Shown here piece after piece: positions 1 through 11,000 of a stretch of DNA of 64,000 nucleotides; position 1 is the stretch's first letter, and each line of letters starts with the position of its first letter. The notes under the pieces are model-generated. The model was not told the DNA's origin. It did not search any database and was given only the letters and a program-made list of their open reading frames with translations. Origin of the DNA: Branchiostoma floridae (lineage: Eukaryota > Chordata > Leptocardii > Amphioxiformes > Branchiostomatidae); the NCBI RefSeq assembly GCF_000003815.2, contig NC_049991.1, positions 4,589,857-4,653,856 on the forward strand. The letters run 5' to 3'. The position numbers and the translations under genes were made by a program.

Positions 1-326
1 TTCTCCTATGTCCAGTATTAAACAAGTTAAATTTTGCAAAGATCTCCAGAAATTCAGCACAGATGCCATTAACCCAAGCCGAGTCTACTCTACCAGCTTA
101 ATCTGCCCATCAAAATGCAGGAAATAGCATTTCAGTTTCTATTATATTTCAAAATTTTCCCGGATCCCCAAGACCTCCTGCGCTTGACAGGATTTCCATT
201 TAAAATCCCGGGGAAAGTGAAAAATCAGGCTTGCTAGAACAGTTCTAACATCATCATCATTAGTTAGGTCATATCGAATCAGGGCTGGCATGAGATATCT
301 AACAACATCTGCTTGTTTTATTCCAG

Positions 327-880
327 GCTGACTCTCCCACATGGAACGCTTCTGTCTGTGTCAACTTCTGTGACCAGTTCCTCTCACACGTCAAGAAAGT
401 TGTACAAGAAGACAACCCCAGGTTGGCACTTTCTGATATTTTTTGCACCTTGAACAGATCTTCACTTTGTTGACAAAATAGCCAAATTGAATATAACATT
501 TATAGTGTTGTTATTTTACTAGTTTTTTGTTATGATATAGAGGTTTGCAAGTTGCAAAAATTTAAATATATACAGAATAGTCCAGAAAAATCAAATTTTT
601 CAGCAAACCTTAAATCATGTGTAAAGGATGCAATTTTTTCACCTTGAATTTTTTCATTACAATTAAGTATGATGTATGTAATCCTTTACAAATGCTTTAA
701 GTAATGCTTAAAGATTTTATGTTGTGAAAGGCCTTTCCTAATCCATATGTGTCCTTGTTTTTCAGGCTTGTTTATTTGTTTACATGGAGACCGAACTGCC
801 CTGTAACCCACACCGTACACAGGGACTCTGAGAACAGCTTCTTACCAGACTGGTACACACAAAGCTTCCAAACAACTTAG
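327..880 (+). CDS. DXO: DXO/Rai1-family decapping exoribonuclease, 3' end (last two exons)
   Basis: This is the C-terminal end of a gene that begins before the window. Exons are 327-421 (after a ttccag acceptor, donor at 422) and 766-880 (after tttttcag, ending in TAG). The phase is consistent (95 nt leaves two bases, completed by the G at 766). The encoded tail contains VQEDNPRLVYLFTW and VHRDSENSFLPDWY, which resemble the conserved C-terminus of DXO/Dom3Z/Rai1 proteins. These enzymes remove incomplete or non-canonical 5' caps from nuclear RNA and degrade the body 5' to 3'. The catalytic residues lie upstream and are not visible. Upstream exons were looked for in 1-326 and none was seen. The match is from memory of the family; identification is good but not certain. 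Confidence 0.72.
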
Positions 881-924
881 TTGATATGGGGCAAAGTTAA
901 AGAAATATGCTAACAGTTAGTTAC

Positions 925-1265
925 CAGGGCTCAAATACTGGTTGCATGTGCACCCAAGTGCAACCAAAATTGGAACTGTGCACCCAAATTTTTTCAGTGG
1001 GTGCACAGGGTTTTTCGGTTTATGTATGAAAAGATATCAAGTATACTAATATACATCATATTCTTGACATCTAAGTGTGACAAAAATAATAAAAATGTCT
1101 CATGTTTCTTGTTTAAGAATTTGATAGCTCAATGTAACTAAGTTTTGTTATTATTCTTTTTTTTACATTCTACTTAAATGTGCACCCAAAATTTTTTTGG
1201 TGCACCCAATTTTTCAATCTGGGTGCACCAGTGCACCTAATCCCCCAAATGAATTTCGAGCCCTG
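925..1265. mobile_element. MITE with CAGGGCTC ends, 5-bp target duplication
   Basis: The element starts CAGGGCTCAAAT and ends ATTTCGAGCCCTG. It is flanked by GTTAC at 920-924 and again at 1266-1270. Both ends carry several copies of the short motif GTGCACCCAA. It encodes nothing. It has the same plan as the elements at 13193-13570 and 47827-49132. Confidence 0.8.
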
Positions 1266-1270
1266 GTTAC

Positions 1271-1849
1271 ACTTTACATCCAACACAGGAATTAACACTA
1301 TAGGGACTTACCCCTCTAAATTTTCGGACAAGAACTCTGTCGACCTTGTTCACAGAAAGATTGGAACTTCTATCTCCAGAAGTGACATCAGGAACACACC
1401 ACTGTTGCAGGAGGGGGTCATAAGTATCAGAAAGTCTATGTCGCCCCCCGTCTCTGTTGAGGGTGGGCTGGTGGGCTCTGATGTACACTGTCTCCTTTAT
1501 GCCTCACGGAAAGAAATCCTGATCGGAATCGAGGATTTTGACTTTGTCCAAAGATGTAGAGATGTGTCCCGCAGACTGTTGTATATGTTGTGACACCTCA
1601 GAGTTGGGGAATAGGAGCAAAGTTTTCTTTTTTAGTGTGATTCACAAACAACTACTAAAACCACTACAGTCAGTCTATACAGACTATGACTCTTTAATAA
1701 CTGTGGAAACAAAAAATACAACACAAGATATTTATAAAGATTTATGTACAATATGAAATACTCACTGACAGAAGTTCAAGGGGCTTGTTTGGTCGAGTTA
1801 GATATGTTATTGTTGAGTGACCACAGTACAGTTTTGTATAATATATCAA
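1271..1849. other. No gene supported
   Basis: Both strands are open for about 60 codons around 1300-1500, and the minus strand has a good donor (AGGG then GTAAGT near 1303), but no family match and no partner exon was found. Nothing else stands out. Confidence 0.4.
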
Positions 1850-2262
1850 ACAAGAAAGCTTCTGAAAAAAGCTGCCCGGTGCGTATTTTGGAAAAAGCCT
1901 TGATGTTAAACAAAATCACATGAAAAAAGAGTTTTTAAACATCGAATTACTGAATTGGTCTGTCTTCTATTAAAAAAACATTACATGAGATTTGTCTAAC
2001 AAAGAAAAAAAAAATTGTTACAAGTGGGGTTCAAACCCACAGATCACGGCTGCCCAGACATGCCAGAGCGTTGTCGGCCACACAAGCTGATTGCGTAATA
2101 TAGCGTACAGAAAGGCTATAACAAGACAAGGGTTGAACCGTTGAACGGTCGAAGGGACGAAGGAACCGTTGAACGGTCGAAGGGATGAAGGAAGGGTCGA
2201 ACGATCGAACAAACCGCTTCTCTCGGCACAAGACCCGGTGCTACGCACCGGGAAAAATAGAT
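1850..2262 (-). mobile_element. Dispersed repeat with internal tRNA-Leu-like sequence, copy 1
   Basis: Reverse-orientation copy of the family also at 4655 and 18595. Read on the minus strand it runs from a short GC hairpin (cccggtgcgtagcaccggg), through a tRNA-like segment near 2030-2110 with the T-arm GTGGGTTTGAACCCCAC, to a tail near 1850 with the cagcttttttcagaagcttt motif. A local expansion of the gaacggtcgaaggga motif sits at 2140-2210. Confidence 0.7.
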
Positions 2263-2887
2263 TGCATTCTGGCAGAATCGACTATTATACGTCTTGTCTA
2301 TAGAGACTCTGATTAGAAGTCTGACAAAATTTCAGATTCCGATGGTTGAGATCTCGTTTGAAGTATGTAAGTTTCAACTTAAAGATATTCCCATAAAAGA
2401 AGGATGGAACATTTTATCTTCCATTCATGTAACATGAGGTGAATGGAATAACGTGTTAGTTTAGGATCTGATGAAAGACCAGACACCCTATATGGTCAAG
2501 AAAAAAAAATGTAGTGTTTCCTGGTCTCTGTTGACAAAGACTCCAAACAGGATTTCAATTAGAGTTTCAATCAGATCAGAATCTGTACCCAGACATATGT
2601 ATATATATATATATATCTGAAGTTATGGAATTACGTGTTATTTTATGTAATAATGTAAAAACACTGTTATCAGGATAGCTGGATCTATTCGTTGTAGGTT
2701 TAAGTTATTACAACACAGCTAAATATTGGCAGTTTTGAGCAAATTTCAATAGTACATTTAATTTAGAACTATCTGATGAAATGTTGACATCAGCAAAATA
2801 GGTAGTTCCTGTTCGAATTATGCCCCTGTGGCGCAAGTTAAACTAGCAAAGGTAGAATTTTAGAACTCCAGCAGTGAGAGTCAGATA
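2263..2887. other. Intergenic, nothing recognised
   Basis: AT-rich sequence with a short TA microsatellite at about 2598-2615. No ORF or exon pattern is seen. Confidence 0.4.
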
Positions 2888-3342
2888 CAGTCAAACCTGC
2901 CCAAGCGACCACCTCGTCTTAGCGACCACCTGGCCATTACGACCACTTTTTTCTCGGTCCCGAAAATGTTTGCCATTGACATAAGCATTAAGCGACCTCT
3001 TCACAACGACCACCTGGCCAACGCGACCGTGACCGCCAAAAATTGCGAACAGATCCCTGCCCATAACGACCGTGTCATTTTCAACTCTTGAGGTGTCGTC
3101 GATTTTCAATGATAATTTGCGCCGAATTCGGCTAGTTTGTGTCAGATTTTGACTATCATTACGATGTTATGGTTAAAATAAAGATGGCGGCAGATGCGTG
3201 CGTGTGCTTGGTATTTGCTATGAAACACAACGAAAATCATTTAAACTATGCATCGGGCATGTTGGGAGTTGATACTCTTCTAACCGACTTCTAACTGACC
3301 AAATCTTCTAACCGACTGTGTGGTCGTCTTGGGCAGGTTTGC
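2888..3342. mobile_element. Tigger/pogo-like MITE, copy 1
   Basis: The ends are CAGTCAAACCTGCCCAAGCG and its degraded reverse complement ending at gtcttgggcaggtttg. The left end abuts a TA. Internal motifs of the type GCGACCACCTGGCC repeat along the arms. The TIR resembles those of Tc1/mariner-pogo elements by general family knowledge. A longer relative is at 32539-33507. Confidence 0.7.
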
Positions 3343-4038
3343 AGGTACTCCAACTGTAGGGAAATGGACCATTGTCTGAAGTATCACACATTTACAACTT
3401 GTCTTGCCAAAATGGATGGTGTTTTAATTAACAGTTTTTGGGGCTTTTTAAGTCCATGTTTGCTATGTTTTTGTATGTAATTCATTACTCAATATATTTC
3501 TATCATAATTTAGTGAAAGTTGATTTGAAGCTTTCCTTTGTCATTATACCTGCCTGATATATGGAATTATTGTTACTTAATAATTGTTGTCCTCTCTATC
3601 TTATTGTTGATGCTGTTTTGTTTTTAATCTGCGTGAAATTTGCATGTATCCTAATAATATTTCTATACATGTATAATACATCTAAGTAAGACTGAAAGGT
3701 TGAAAATGTAGATACGTTTGCTGTTTTTTATTATGAAAATGGGTACTATTAGGTAGAAATATTGAATCCGTGTATATTGAGTGTAATAAATAGATTCAGT
3801 GGATAGCAACCCTTATGGCATTACATCTATCTTCTGATGTGGCACTGTTAAGTTATTAACTGAAGTGCAGTGCCTCACCTGTCTTGAAGCAAATAAAAAG
3901 AATATGTCCGAATAACTAAGACGTTTTTGGAACCTCTGAAGTTCAACACGTGCGCTTCAACACCATGAACACTACACCAAAAGGTCTGAACCATTTGGAT
4001 TGGTCAGTGAGCCCCACTATGTTAAATGCTTGTGTTAT
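3343..4038. other. Intergenic, nothing recognised
   Basis: AT-rich sequence without a supported exon, repeat boundary or RNA gene. Confidence 0.35.
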
Positions 4039-4612
4039 GCCCCCTTCACACGAGAGCATGAATAAGTCGGAATGCCATCTATTCCTTGCAATTCCTGACA
4101 ATACGTAGTGTGTTCTAATTGCATTCCAGCTATTTGTGCCCGTTTTTTTTTTGGCTAGCGTGAAAGTTTTTGACATGTTAAAAACTCTCCAGGTGAATTC
4201 GAACTGGAGAAATATCAAATGATATTCATAGTGGATTCTAACTGCAGTCTGACCGCATTCTGTGACATTCCAACATTATTCGAAACATTCTCATCTCATT
4301 CGATGGAGAACCGAAACGGCAAGCCATCTCGAATCCTGCCAGAATGTGGCCGAGAGAATATCAGGAATGTAGCCGGAATGTCTAGAATACACTACGAATG
4401 CACACGAATAGAAAAGAATTTTCATTCTGACCATTGTTCTGACGGCATGTTGGCTCATTTCGGCATGTTGGCTCATTTCTTCTCGTGTGAAAGGGATATA
4501 AGGCCCATTTGGAATTCCCTCCCGAATGTGGCACGAATTTTGCAAATATTTCATTCCGGCTGGTTCTGCTTGATTCCTGCTAATTCGGTTTCAGTGTGAA
4601 GGCCCTATAATT
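4039..4612. mobile_element. MITE-like element with ccttcacac terminal repeats
   Basis: The left end tatgcccccttcacac and the right end gtgtgaaggccctata are inverted repeats. A related internal segment (gtgtgaaagggatataaggccc) lies near 4487. Many GAATG/CATTC motifs occur inside. The two open frames on opposite strands are byproducts of this composition. Confidence 0.6.
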
Positions 4613-4654
4613 AATGTTGNCCCGACAGTCGGGATTTATACAGTCGGGTATGGC

Positions 4655-4990
4655 AAGGCCAGATTTTTGTCGGTGCGTAGCACCTGCTTTGAATTGACAG
4701 AAGCGGTTGGTTCAACCGTTCGTTTGGATGCATGGATCGGTCAATTTAACCAAACCCCTGTAATAGCCCTTCTATATAAATAAAGCATGATTACGTAACC
4801 GAGTCAGCGTGGCCTAGTGGTCTAGACGCAAATAGCAATTTGTTTCTGCAGCCGTGGATCGTGGGTTATTTTTGTTTTTTGTTAGACAGATCTCGTGTAA
4901 TATCTTTTTAATAGAAGACAGACCAATTCAGTAATTCGATGTTTAAAAACTCTTTTTTTTTTCTTTTTGTAGCTCTTTTTGGTGATACAA
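4655..4990 (+). mobile_element. Dispersed repeat with tRNA-Leu-like sequence, copy 2
   Basis: Forward copy of the family. It opens with the cggtgcgtagcacc hairpin, then agaagcggttggttcaaccgttcg. The tRNA-like part (about 4801-4868) has gtggcctagtggtctaga as A box, but the T arm is broken after gtgggtt. The tail matches copies 1 and 3. Confidence 0.65.
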
Positions 4991-5155
4991 GTACAATGTA
5001 TGTAACGTGCTTAAAACTGCGGGCCTCCTTTATAAACCATACCGCTGTATGCCTATCGAAGTGCCACTGACTAAACACTCACAAAGAGGCAGATTCTGAC
5101 CTGGCCAAGAAGTGACGTTCTCTATCCACTAAGTGCTCCGATCGGGACCAATATC

Positions 5156-5290
5156 TAATCTCCAAGCAGATTTTAGGAGCCGGCTTAGGAGTGTGTTTCG
5201 CTTCATGGCAAATGGACACCTCTTGGCTGACTACACTCCTTGGCCAGTTTGGTACTACCTTATGCCATTGTAGGATCTGCTTGGAGATTA
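5156..5290. mobile_element. MITE, tctccaagcagat family
   Basis: Near-perfect terminal inverted repeats taatctccaagcagat / atctgcttggagatta. Flanked by the 8-bp direct repeat CCAATATC (5148-5155 and 5291-5298). This is the first of at least seven copies in the window. Confidence 0.8.
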
Positions 5291-5298
5291 CCAATATC

Positions 5299-5682
5299 CA
5301 GGATGTGCCTCGAAGCATGTGTTGGATACAAGGACGTCTTGGACACAACACCTGCGGTGAATTTGGAACTGTGAACTAGCTTATTTTCATCATACTATCA
5401 ATCCACCATTCACGTTTGTGGATCTAAATAAAGTCAATTCAAGTCAAGGAAAGACACACGGACAGACACATATTCAACCCACTAGCTCTCTTATTTATTG
5501 CATTTATGGATATTGAAATATCTATTAAGCAAGATTCACAACATGCTTGGGTCCTTTCTCTTATTTAGAAACCACCAGTATATTCAAATAAACAGTTAAA
5601 GTGTGTGTGTAGCTTCAAATGTACAACCTTCCAATCCAAAATGGTAATAATAACGTCCATACACAATATATTTACACCATAT
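5299..5682. other. Intergenic up to the assembly gap
   Basis: No exon or recognisable repeat boundary is seen. It may include intron sequence of the minus-strand gene at 5842-6977. Confidence 0.35.
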
Positions 5683-5782
5683 NNNNNNNNNNNNNNNNNN
5701 NNNNNNNNNNNNNNNNNNNNNNNNNNNNNNNNNNNNNNNNNNNNNNNNNNNNNNNNNNNNNNNNNNNNNNNNNNNNNNNNNN
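5683..5782. other. Assembly gap, 100 N
   Basis: Exactly 100 Ns, the usual placeholder for a gap of unknown size. It could hide further exons of the minus-strand gene or the missing STUB1 first exon. Confidence 0.95.
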
Positions 5783-5841
5783 ATCTAGCTAAGGATTGGA
5801 TTCATCCCTAGAGTAACTTATATAAAGTATGTAGCTTGTAC

Positions 5842-6977
5842 CTAAAATCACACAAGCCTGCAGGGTTCCAGTCATTCTTCCCCTTCATGTCTGTGGTAAA
5901 GGAGGACCAGCTACCTTGTAAGTTGTAGTTGTACCTGCAGAGAGATTTCACAGAAACAGACGTTTAGATCCAACATGTATCAGTACTCAAATTTACTGGT
6001 CTTTAAAAATGTCTAAGTTAACTTGTGAGCATTTTGCTTCGCTGTCCTCCCACGTGTAAATGCAACTTGAAAGAAAATGTTATATATACTTATTTATTTA
6101 TTTATTTATTATTAAAATGTTATATAAAATCTAAAAGAACAAAGCTAGGCAATTCTTGCAATGTTCCATGAAACAGTAGGAAATCTATGTTGAGCCTTTT
6201 AAGGATAAAATAATTAGAATATCTTTGTGATGTAAATATCAGTGCGCATGTAGTTCTTGTTGTCAATAAACAAGGTAACATAATGTTCATGATGTGTACG
6301 TCTGCCAACATTTCATCAAGACTAAACAGTTCAAGACAGCTCATAGTCATACATGTACACTTGAGTACCATACTAGTAAGTTATACCTTATTATTTGGAA
6401 GACCTCAGGGTATTAAATCTAGCTATTCTATGTGTCTGAAAAAAGTATACTGCTGTATTCTTACCGACCTGACACCATTGTCTCGAACAGAGAACCATCG
6501 TGTAGATCTAGAACTAGAACCTTCTACACAGTCTATACCGTTACCATTTTGATTATGATACAAACTACAGAAAATAGGGCGCCTGTCATGTAAACAAAAG
6601 TGTAAACAAAGGGCTTCCGCATACTCTGATGTAGTATTTATAATAAAATCGTCAATTAATCCCCACGAAATTAAGATTACGTCACGTGGAGAGTTATACA
6701 AATTAGTAATTACGTAAAAAAAAAGCTTAGTTCGCACCTCTTTCCCAGTGATATCCAGCGTCGTAGAAAAAATGATAGACGAGGTTTTCTCTCTACCAAA
6801 ACACGTGCAAACAGGTCGATTTCACGTTTCAGGAGGTCTCATTCGCCGGAAAATTTGGAAAAGGTAACCAAACACGCCTTGAACTTACCCTTCGTTCCCC
6901 GCTGCGCCAAAATCTCCGTTGTACGCTCCGTCGCTGCTGTCTGTCCACGGATTGCGATAATTTAGGCGGACTACCAT
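5842..6977 (-). CDS. Unrecognised minus-strand gene, first two exons
   Basis: Two exon-like blocks in matching phase. Exon 1 is 6889-6977: it starts at an ATG encoding MVVRLNYRNPWTDSSDG, is 89 nt long, and ends at AGG followed by GTAAGT. Exon 2 is 5842-5934: a tctctgcag acceptor, then YNYNLQGSWSSFTTDMKG and NDWNPAGLCDF, and a donor GTACAA. Exon 1 leaves two bases and exon 2 supplies the one needed. An upstream ATG in another frame (near 7019) would hit a stop in exon 2, so the downstream ATG was chosen. The product is not recognised. No signal peptide or domain is evident in 60 residues. Later exons would lie in or beyond the gap at 5683. The start is head to head with STUB1. The model rests only on splice signals and phase. 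Confidence 0.42.
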
Positions 6978-7438
6978 GAACCACTCGCCACACAATGCCT
7001 ACAAACATGGCTACCTTCCTCTCTAATCTTAGCCCGTCATGTGACCGGATTGGCGAGTTATGATTGGTGAAAGCTGGGGTGCGCGGAACTATGGCAGGCT
7101 GTGCTGCAGTACCGGCGTGGCCGCAGGGGGCGCACGGCGCCAAATTCAAATTAAACTAAACCGCTGATGCGAAACAGCCGTGTGTTCAACCCTAATCTAA
7201 CCCTAACCTAAACCTGGCAACCATAACATAAGTTATTAGATTAATCCTAGAACGATGCCAAATTGTCCTGATCCACTAGTACTACTGTAACAGCAAAACT
7301 GTTGGTGTCAAAATGTTCTATACTCGGAATTTCATCCATATGGCAAAGTGGCCGGGTCGCTTGCCATAGGGACATCACCTACCTGTATTACTATTAGTAT
7401 ATCAGTTCTAAATTGGTCGCTACTTCCATTTCACTTAG
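6978..7438. promoter_or_regulatory. Possible divergent promoter region upstream of STUB1 and the minus-strand gene
   Basis: The stretch is relatively GC-rich at 7070-7145 and lies between the minus-strand start at 6977 and the STUB1 TPR exons. No TATA box is seen. A short run of CCCTAA-like repeats (7187-7215) resembles telomeric sequence but is only four imperfect units. A first STUB1 exon encoding the usual KEQGN-type TPR helix was looked for here and not found. Confidence 0.3.
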
Positions 7439-8058
7439 ATCAAGAACCAGTCAGTAGCAGCCTACATGTACTTCACCAAATGAGTGCTGTGTTACCTGAA
7501 GCTACAACAGTGGCCGCGTATGATTAGCCAAACTACCACTTGAGCCACAGGGCCACAACCTAAATTGTCCACCATTTCTATTTCACATAGATCAAGAACC
7601 AGTCCGTACTTCACCAACCGAGCGCTGTGCTACCTGAATCTTCAACAGTGGGAACACTTTGCCAAACTACCACTTGCGCCACAGGGGCATAACCTTAGAT
7701 ATATATCCTGTTCTAAATTGTTCACTGCTTCCTTTTAGATTAAGAACCAGTCTGTAGCAACGTACTTCACCAACCGAGCACTGTGCTACCTGAAGCTACA
7801 ACAATGGGAGCTGGCCGCACAGGACTAGCCACACTACCACTTGTGCCACAGGGACATAATCACTGCTTCTATTTCAATTAGATCAAGAACCAGTCCGTAG
7901 CAACCTACTTCACGAACCGAGCGCTGTGTTACCTTAAGCTACAACAGTGTCAGCTGGCCACATAAGATTAGCCAAACTACCACTTGTGCCACAGGGACAC
8001 AACCTTAAGCTTAGATTTTGATGTATCATTCTAAACTGCTCACCATTTCTGTTTCAAG
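7439..8058 (+). repeat. Tandem array of four partial copies of the STUB1 TPR exon acceptor side
   Basis: Copies of the intron-exon junction begin at 7439, 7591, 7739 and 7882, followed by the real exon at 8059 (spacings 152, 148, 143 and 177 bp). Each holds a pyrimidine tract and AG, about 75-80 nt homologous to the start of the exon ([20 protein letters not shown]), then the shared intron text ccacttgtgccacagggaca. The copy at 7739 is intact to ELAAQD and then stops; the others have changes. The second half of the exon is not in the repeat. Confidence 0.85.
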
Positions 8059-11000
8059 ATCAAGAACCAGTCCGTAGCAACCTACTTCACAAACCGAGCA
8101 CTGTGCTACCTGAAGCTTCAACAATGGGAGCTGGCCGCACAGGACTGTCGCCGGGCGCTCGAGCTGGACAACAGATCGGTCAAGGGTCACTTCTTCCTGG
8201 GACAGTGTCTCGTGGAACAGGACTCGCATGACGAAGCCATTAAAAGTTTCCAAAGAGGTTCGTAGCCTACGTTGTTGCTTTTTACATGACTATTAGCATC
8301 AGAAAGTCTAATGATTAACTGGCATTGATTTGATGAATACAATGTACAATGTATACCATTTTATTTTCAAATTTAATATGAACATGATAAGGGCTAAAAA
8401 TAAAATGAATAAATAACCAAGAATAGGAGGTATTCCTGCATATGGATTATTAGGTGATTTATTTTGTTTTGATGTATTGAAAATTTAAAGCAGCATCTTG
8501 ATTTAAAAAAAAATAACTGCAGTACTTGTACATCACTGCTAGGTGGCACTGCAAACATGAACAGTGGTAAGCACAGAATACTTTGGGGAAAGGGAAATAT
8601 TCTACGTTTGCGAGCAAATGTTTGACTTTCTAATTTGTATATCTATCCCAAAACCTAGATTACAGATGACAACTGGCAAAAAATTATTCCCACAGCCCAT
8701 GAGCTAGCTAAGGAATAGAATTGTTAAAGGGAAATATTCTGCATTTGCTAGCAAATATTTACTCTCCAATTTGTATGTCTATTCATTCAGAAGATAGCCA
8801 CTAACAAGAATTTATATTTTCTTAGCCCATGAGCTAGCTAAAGAACAGAAGGAGAACTATGGAGACGACCTAGCCAATGCCCTGGTGGAAAGGGAAATAT
8901 TCTACATTTGCTAGCAAATATTTACTTTCTTATTATGACTAACAAAAATTTATATTTCCCCAGTCCATGAGCTAGCTAAGGAACAGAAGCTGGACTACAG
9001 TGAAGACATTGACAGCTCTCCGGAAAAGGAAATGTTCTACATTTGCTAGCAAATATTTACGTTCTTATTATGACTAACAAAAATTTATGTTTCCCCAGTC
9101 CATGAGCTAGCTAAGGAACAGAAGTTGAACTATGAAGATGACATTGCCAGCTCACTGGAAAGGGAAATATTCTACATTTGCTAGCAAATATTTACGTTCT
9201 TATTATGACTAGCAAAAATTTATATTTCCCCAGCCTATGAGCCAGCTAAGGAACAGAAGCTGGACCACAATAAAAACATTGGCAGCTGTCTAGAAATTGA
9301 AATATTCTACATTTGCTAGCAAATATTTACTTTCTTATTATGACTAACAAAAATTTATATTTCCCCAGTCCATGAGGTAGCTAAGGAACAGAAGCTGAAC
9401 TACAGTGAAGACATTGCCAGCTCTCTGGAAAGGGAAATATTCTACATTTGCTAGCAAATATTTACTTTCTTATTATAACAAAAATTTATATTTCCCCAGT
9501 CCATGAGCTAGCTAAGGAATAGAAGCTGAATTACAGTGAAGACAGTGCCAGCTCTCTGGAAAGGGAAATATTCTACATTTGCTAGCAAATATTTACTTTC
9601 TTATTATAACAAAAATTTATATTTCCCCAGTCCATGAGCTAGCTAAGGAATAGAAGCTGAACTATGGAGACGACAGTGCCAGCTCTCTGGAAAGGGAAAT
9701 TTTCTACATTTGCTAGCAAGTACTTACTTTCATGTATATCACGACTAACAAAAAATTATGTTTCCCCAGCCCATGAGCTAGCTATGGAACAGTAGTTGAA
9801 CTATGAAGATGACATTGCCAGCTCACTGGAAAGGGAAATATTCTACATTTGCTAGCAAATATTTACTTTCTTATTATGACTAGCAAAAATTTATATTTCC
9901 CCAGCCCATGAGCTAGTTAAGGAACAAAAGCTAAACTACGGAGACGACAGTGCCAGCTCTCTGGAAAGGGAAATATTCTACATTTGCTAGCAAATATTTA
10001 CCTTCATATATATCACGACTAACAAACATTTATGTTTCCCTAGCCCATGAGCTAGCTAAGGAACAGAAGCTAAACTACGGACTCCGAGACGACAGTGCCA
10101 GCTCTCTGGAAAGGGAAATATTCTACATTTGCTAGCAAATACTTACTTTCATATATATCACGACTAACAAACATTTATGTTTCCCCAGCCCATGAGCTAG
10201 CTAAGGAACAGAAGCTAAACTACGGAGATGACATAGCCAGTGCCCTGAGAATGGCCAGAAAAAAGCGGTGGAGTGTCCAGGAAGAGAAGAGAATAGAGCA
10301 GGAGATCGAGTTACAGTCCTATCTCAACAAACTACTCATAGGTGCAAAGGAAAAGTAAGACATTTTGTTTCTTTGTTTTATTCTAAAGTGTGCCGGATAG
10401 GTCAAATCATTATGCTACTACATGCTGTAGTTCTGTGTACCTATACTCATGTTCATGTTCATGTTCAGGTTTATGTTCAGATTTAGATCCAGAGGTTCAG
10501 GTTCAGGTCTGGACTTATAAGATGAAGAAGTCCTGACAGGAACCTATGACACCTGTGTGCATGAAATACTTTTTTTTGTCTACAAAGTCATGTAACATTG
10601 AATGTTGGTATGATTTCTACATTTTGAAAAAAATACATGCAAAATTATATACAGTGAATAATGAACATAAAAATTCAGGCATCACAAAACAGCAATGTTT
10701 TTGTCTTCTTCCAGCACATAATCTATAAAAGTTTTTATATGGTATATTGAGAAGTTTGGAGGAATGCTGAATGCTTTTAGTAGAATAGTAAATGCTTTTT
10801 AATGTGAACGGGACAAGTGAGTATTACATATATATCGTAGGAAATACTACATGTATATTTTCATTATCTAGTACATGTATTTAGTATTGAAACATAAACA
10901 CTTAGTCTTCTGGAGTTAAGGGATTCTTTACTATTAAGTGAGTAATGCATCAACCTCTCCAAACATATATCATATTTGCACTCTTTTTTTTTTTAATTCT

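Noticed and set aside
142-342. 66-codon minus-strand frame with plausible amino-acid composition
   Set aside because: It overlaps the DXO exon on the other strand and has no convincing acceptor.
1303-1500. Minus-strand exon-like block (YDPLLQQWCVPDVTSGDRSS) with a good donor
   Set aside because: Opposite strand is equally open, no family match and no joining exon could be found downstream before the DXO exons.
7187-7215. Telomere-like CCCTAA repeats
   Set aside because: Only about four imperfect units; too short to indicate a former telomere or fusion point.
7439-10188. Possible CRISPR-like array because of regular repeat-spacer spacing
   Set aside because: The whole unit, including the apparent spacer, is repeated and derives from a STUB1 intron-exon junction in a eukaryotic gene.
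9950-10358. Plus-strand frames beginning [11 protein letters not shown] and running into HELAKEQ
   Set aside because: These read intron text of the ghost-exon array in frame with the true exon; only the part from 10189 is coding.
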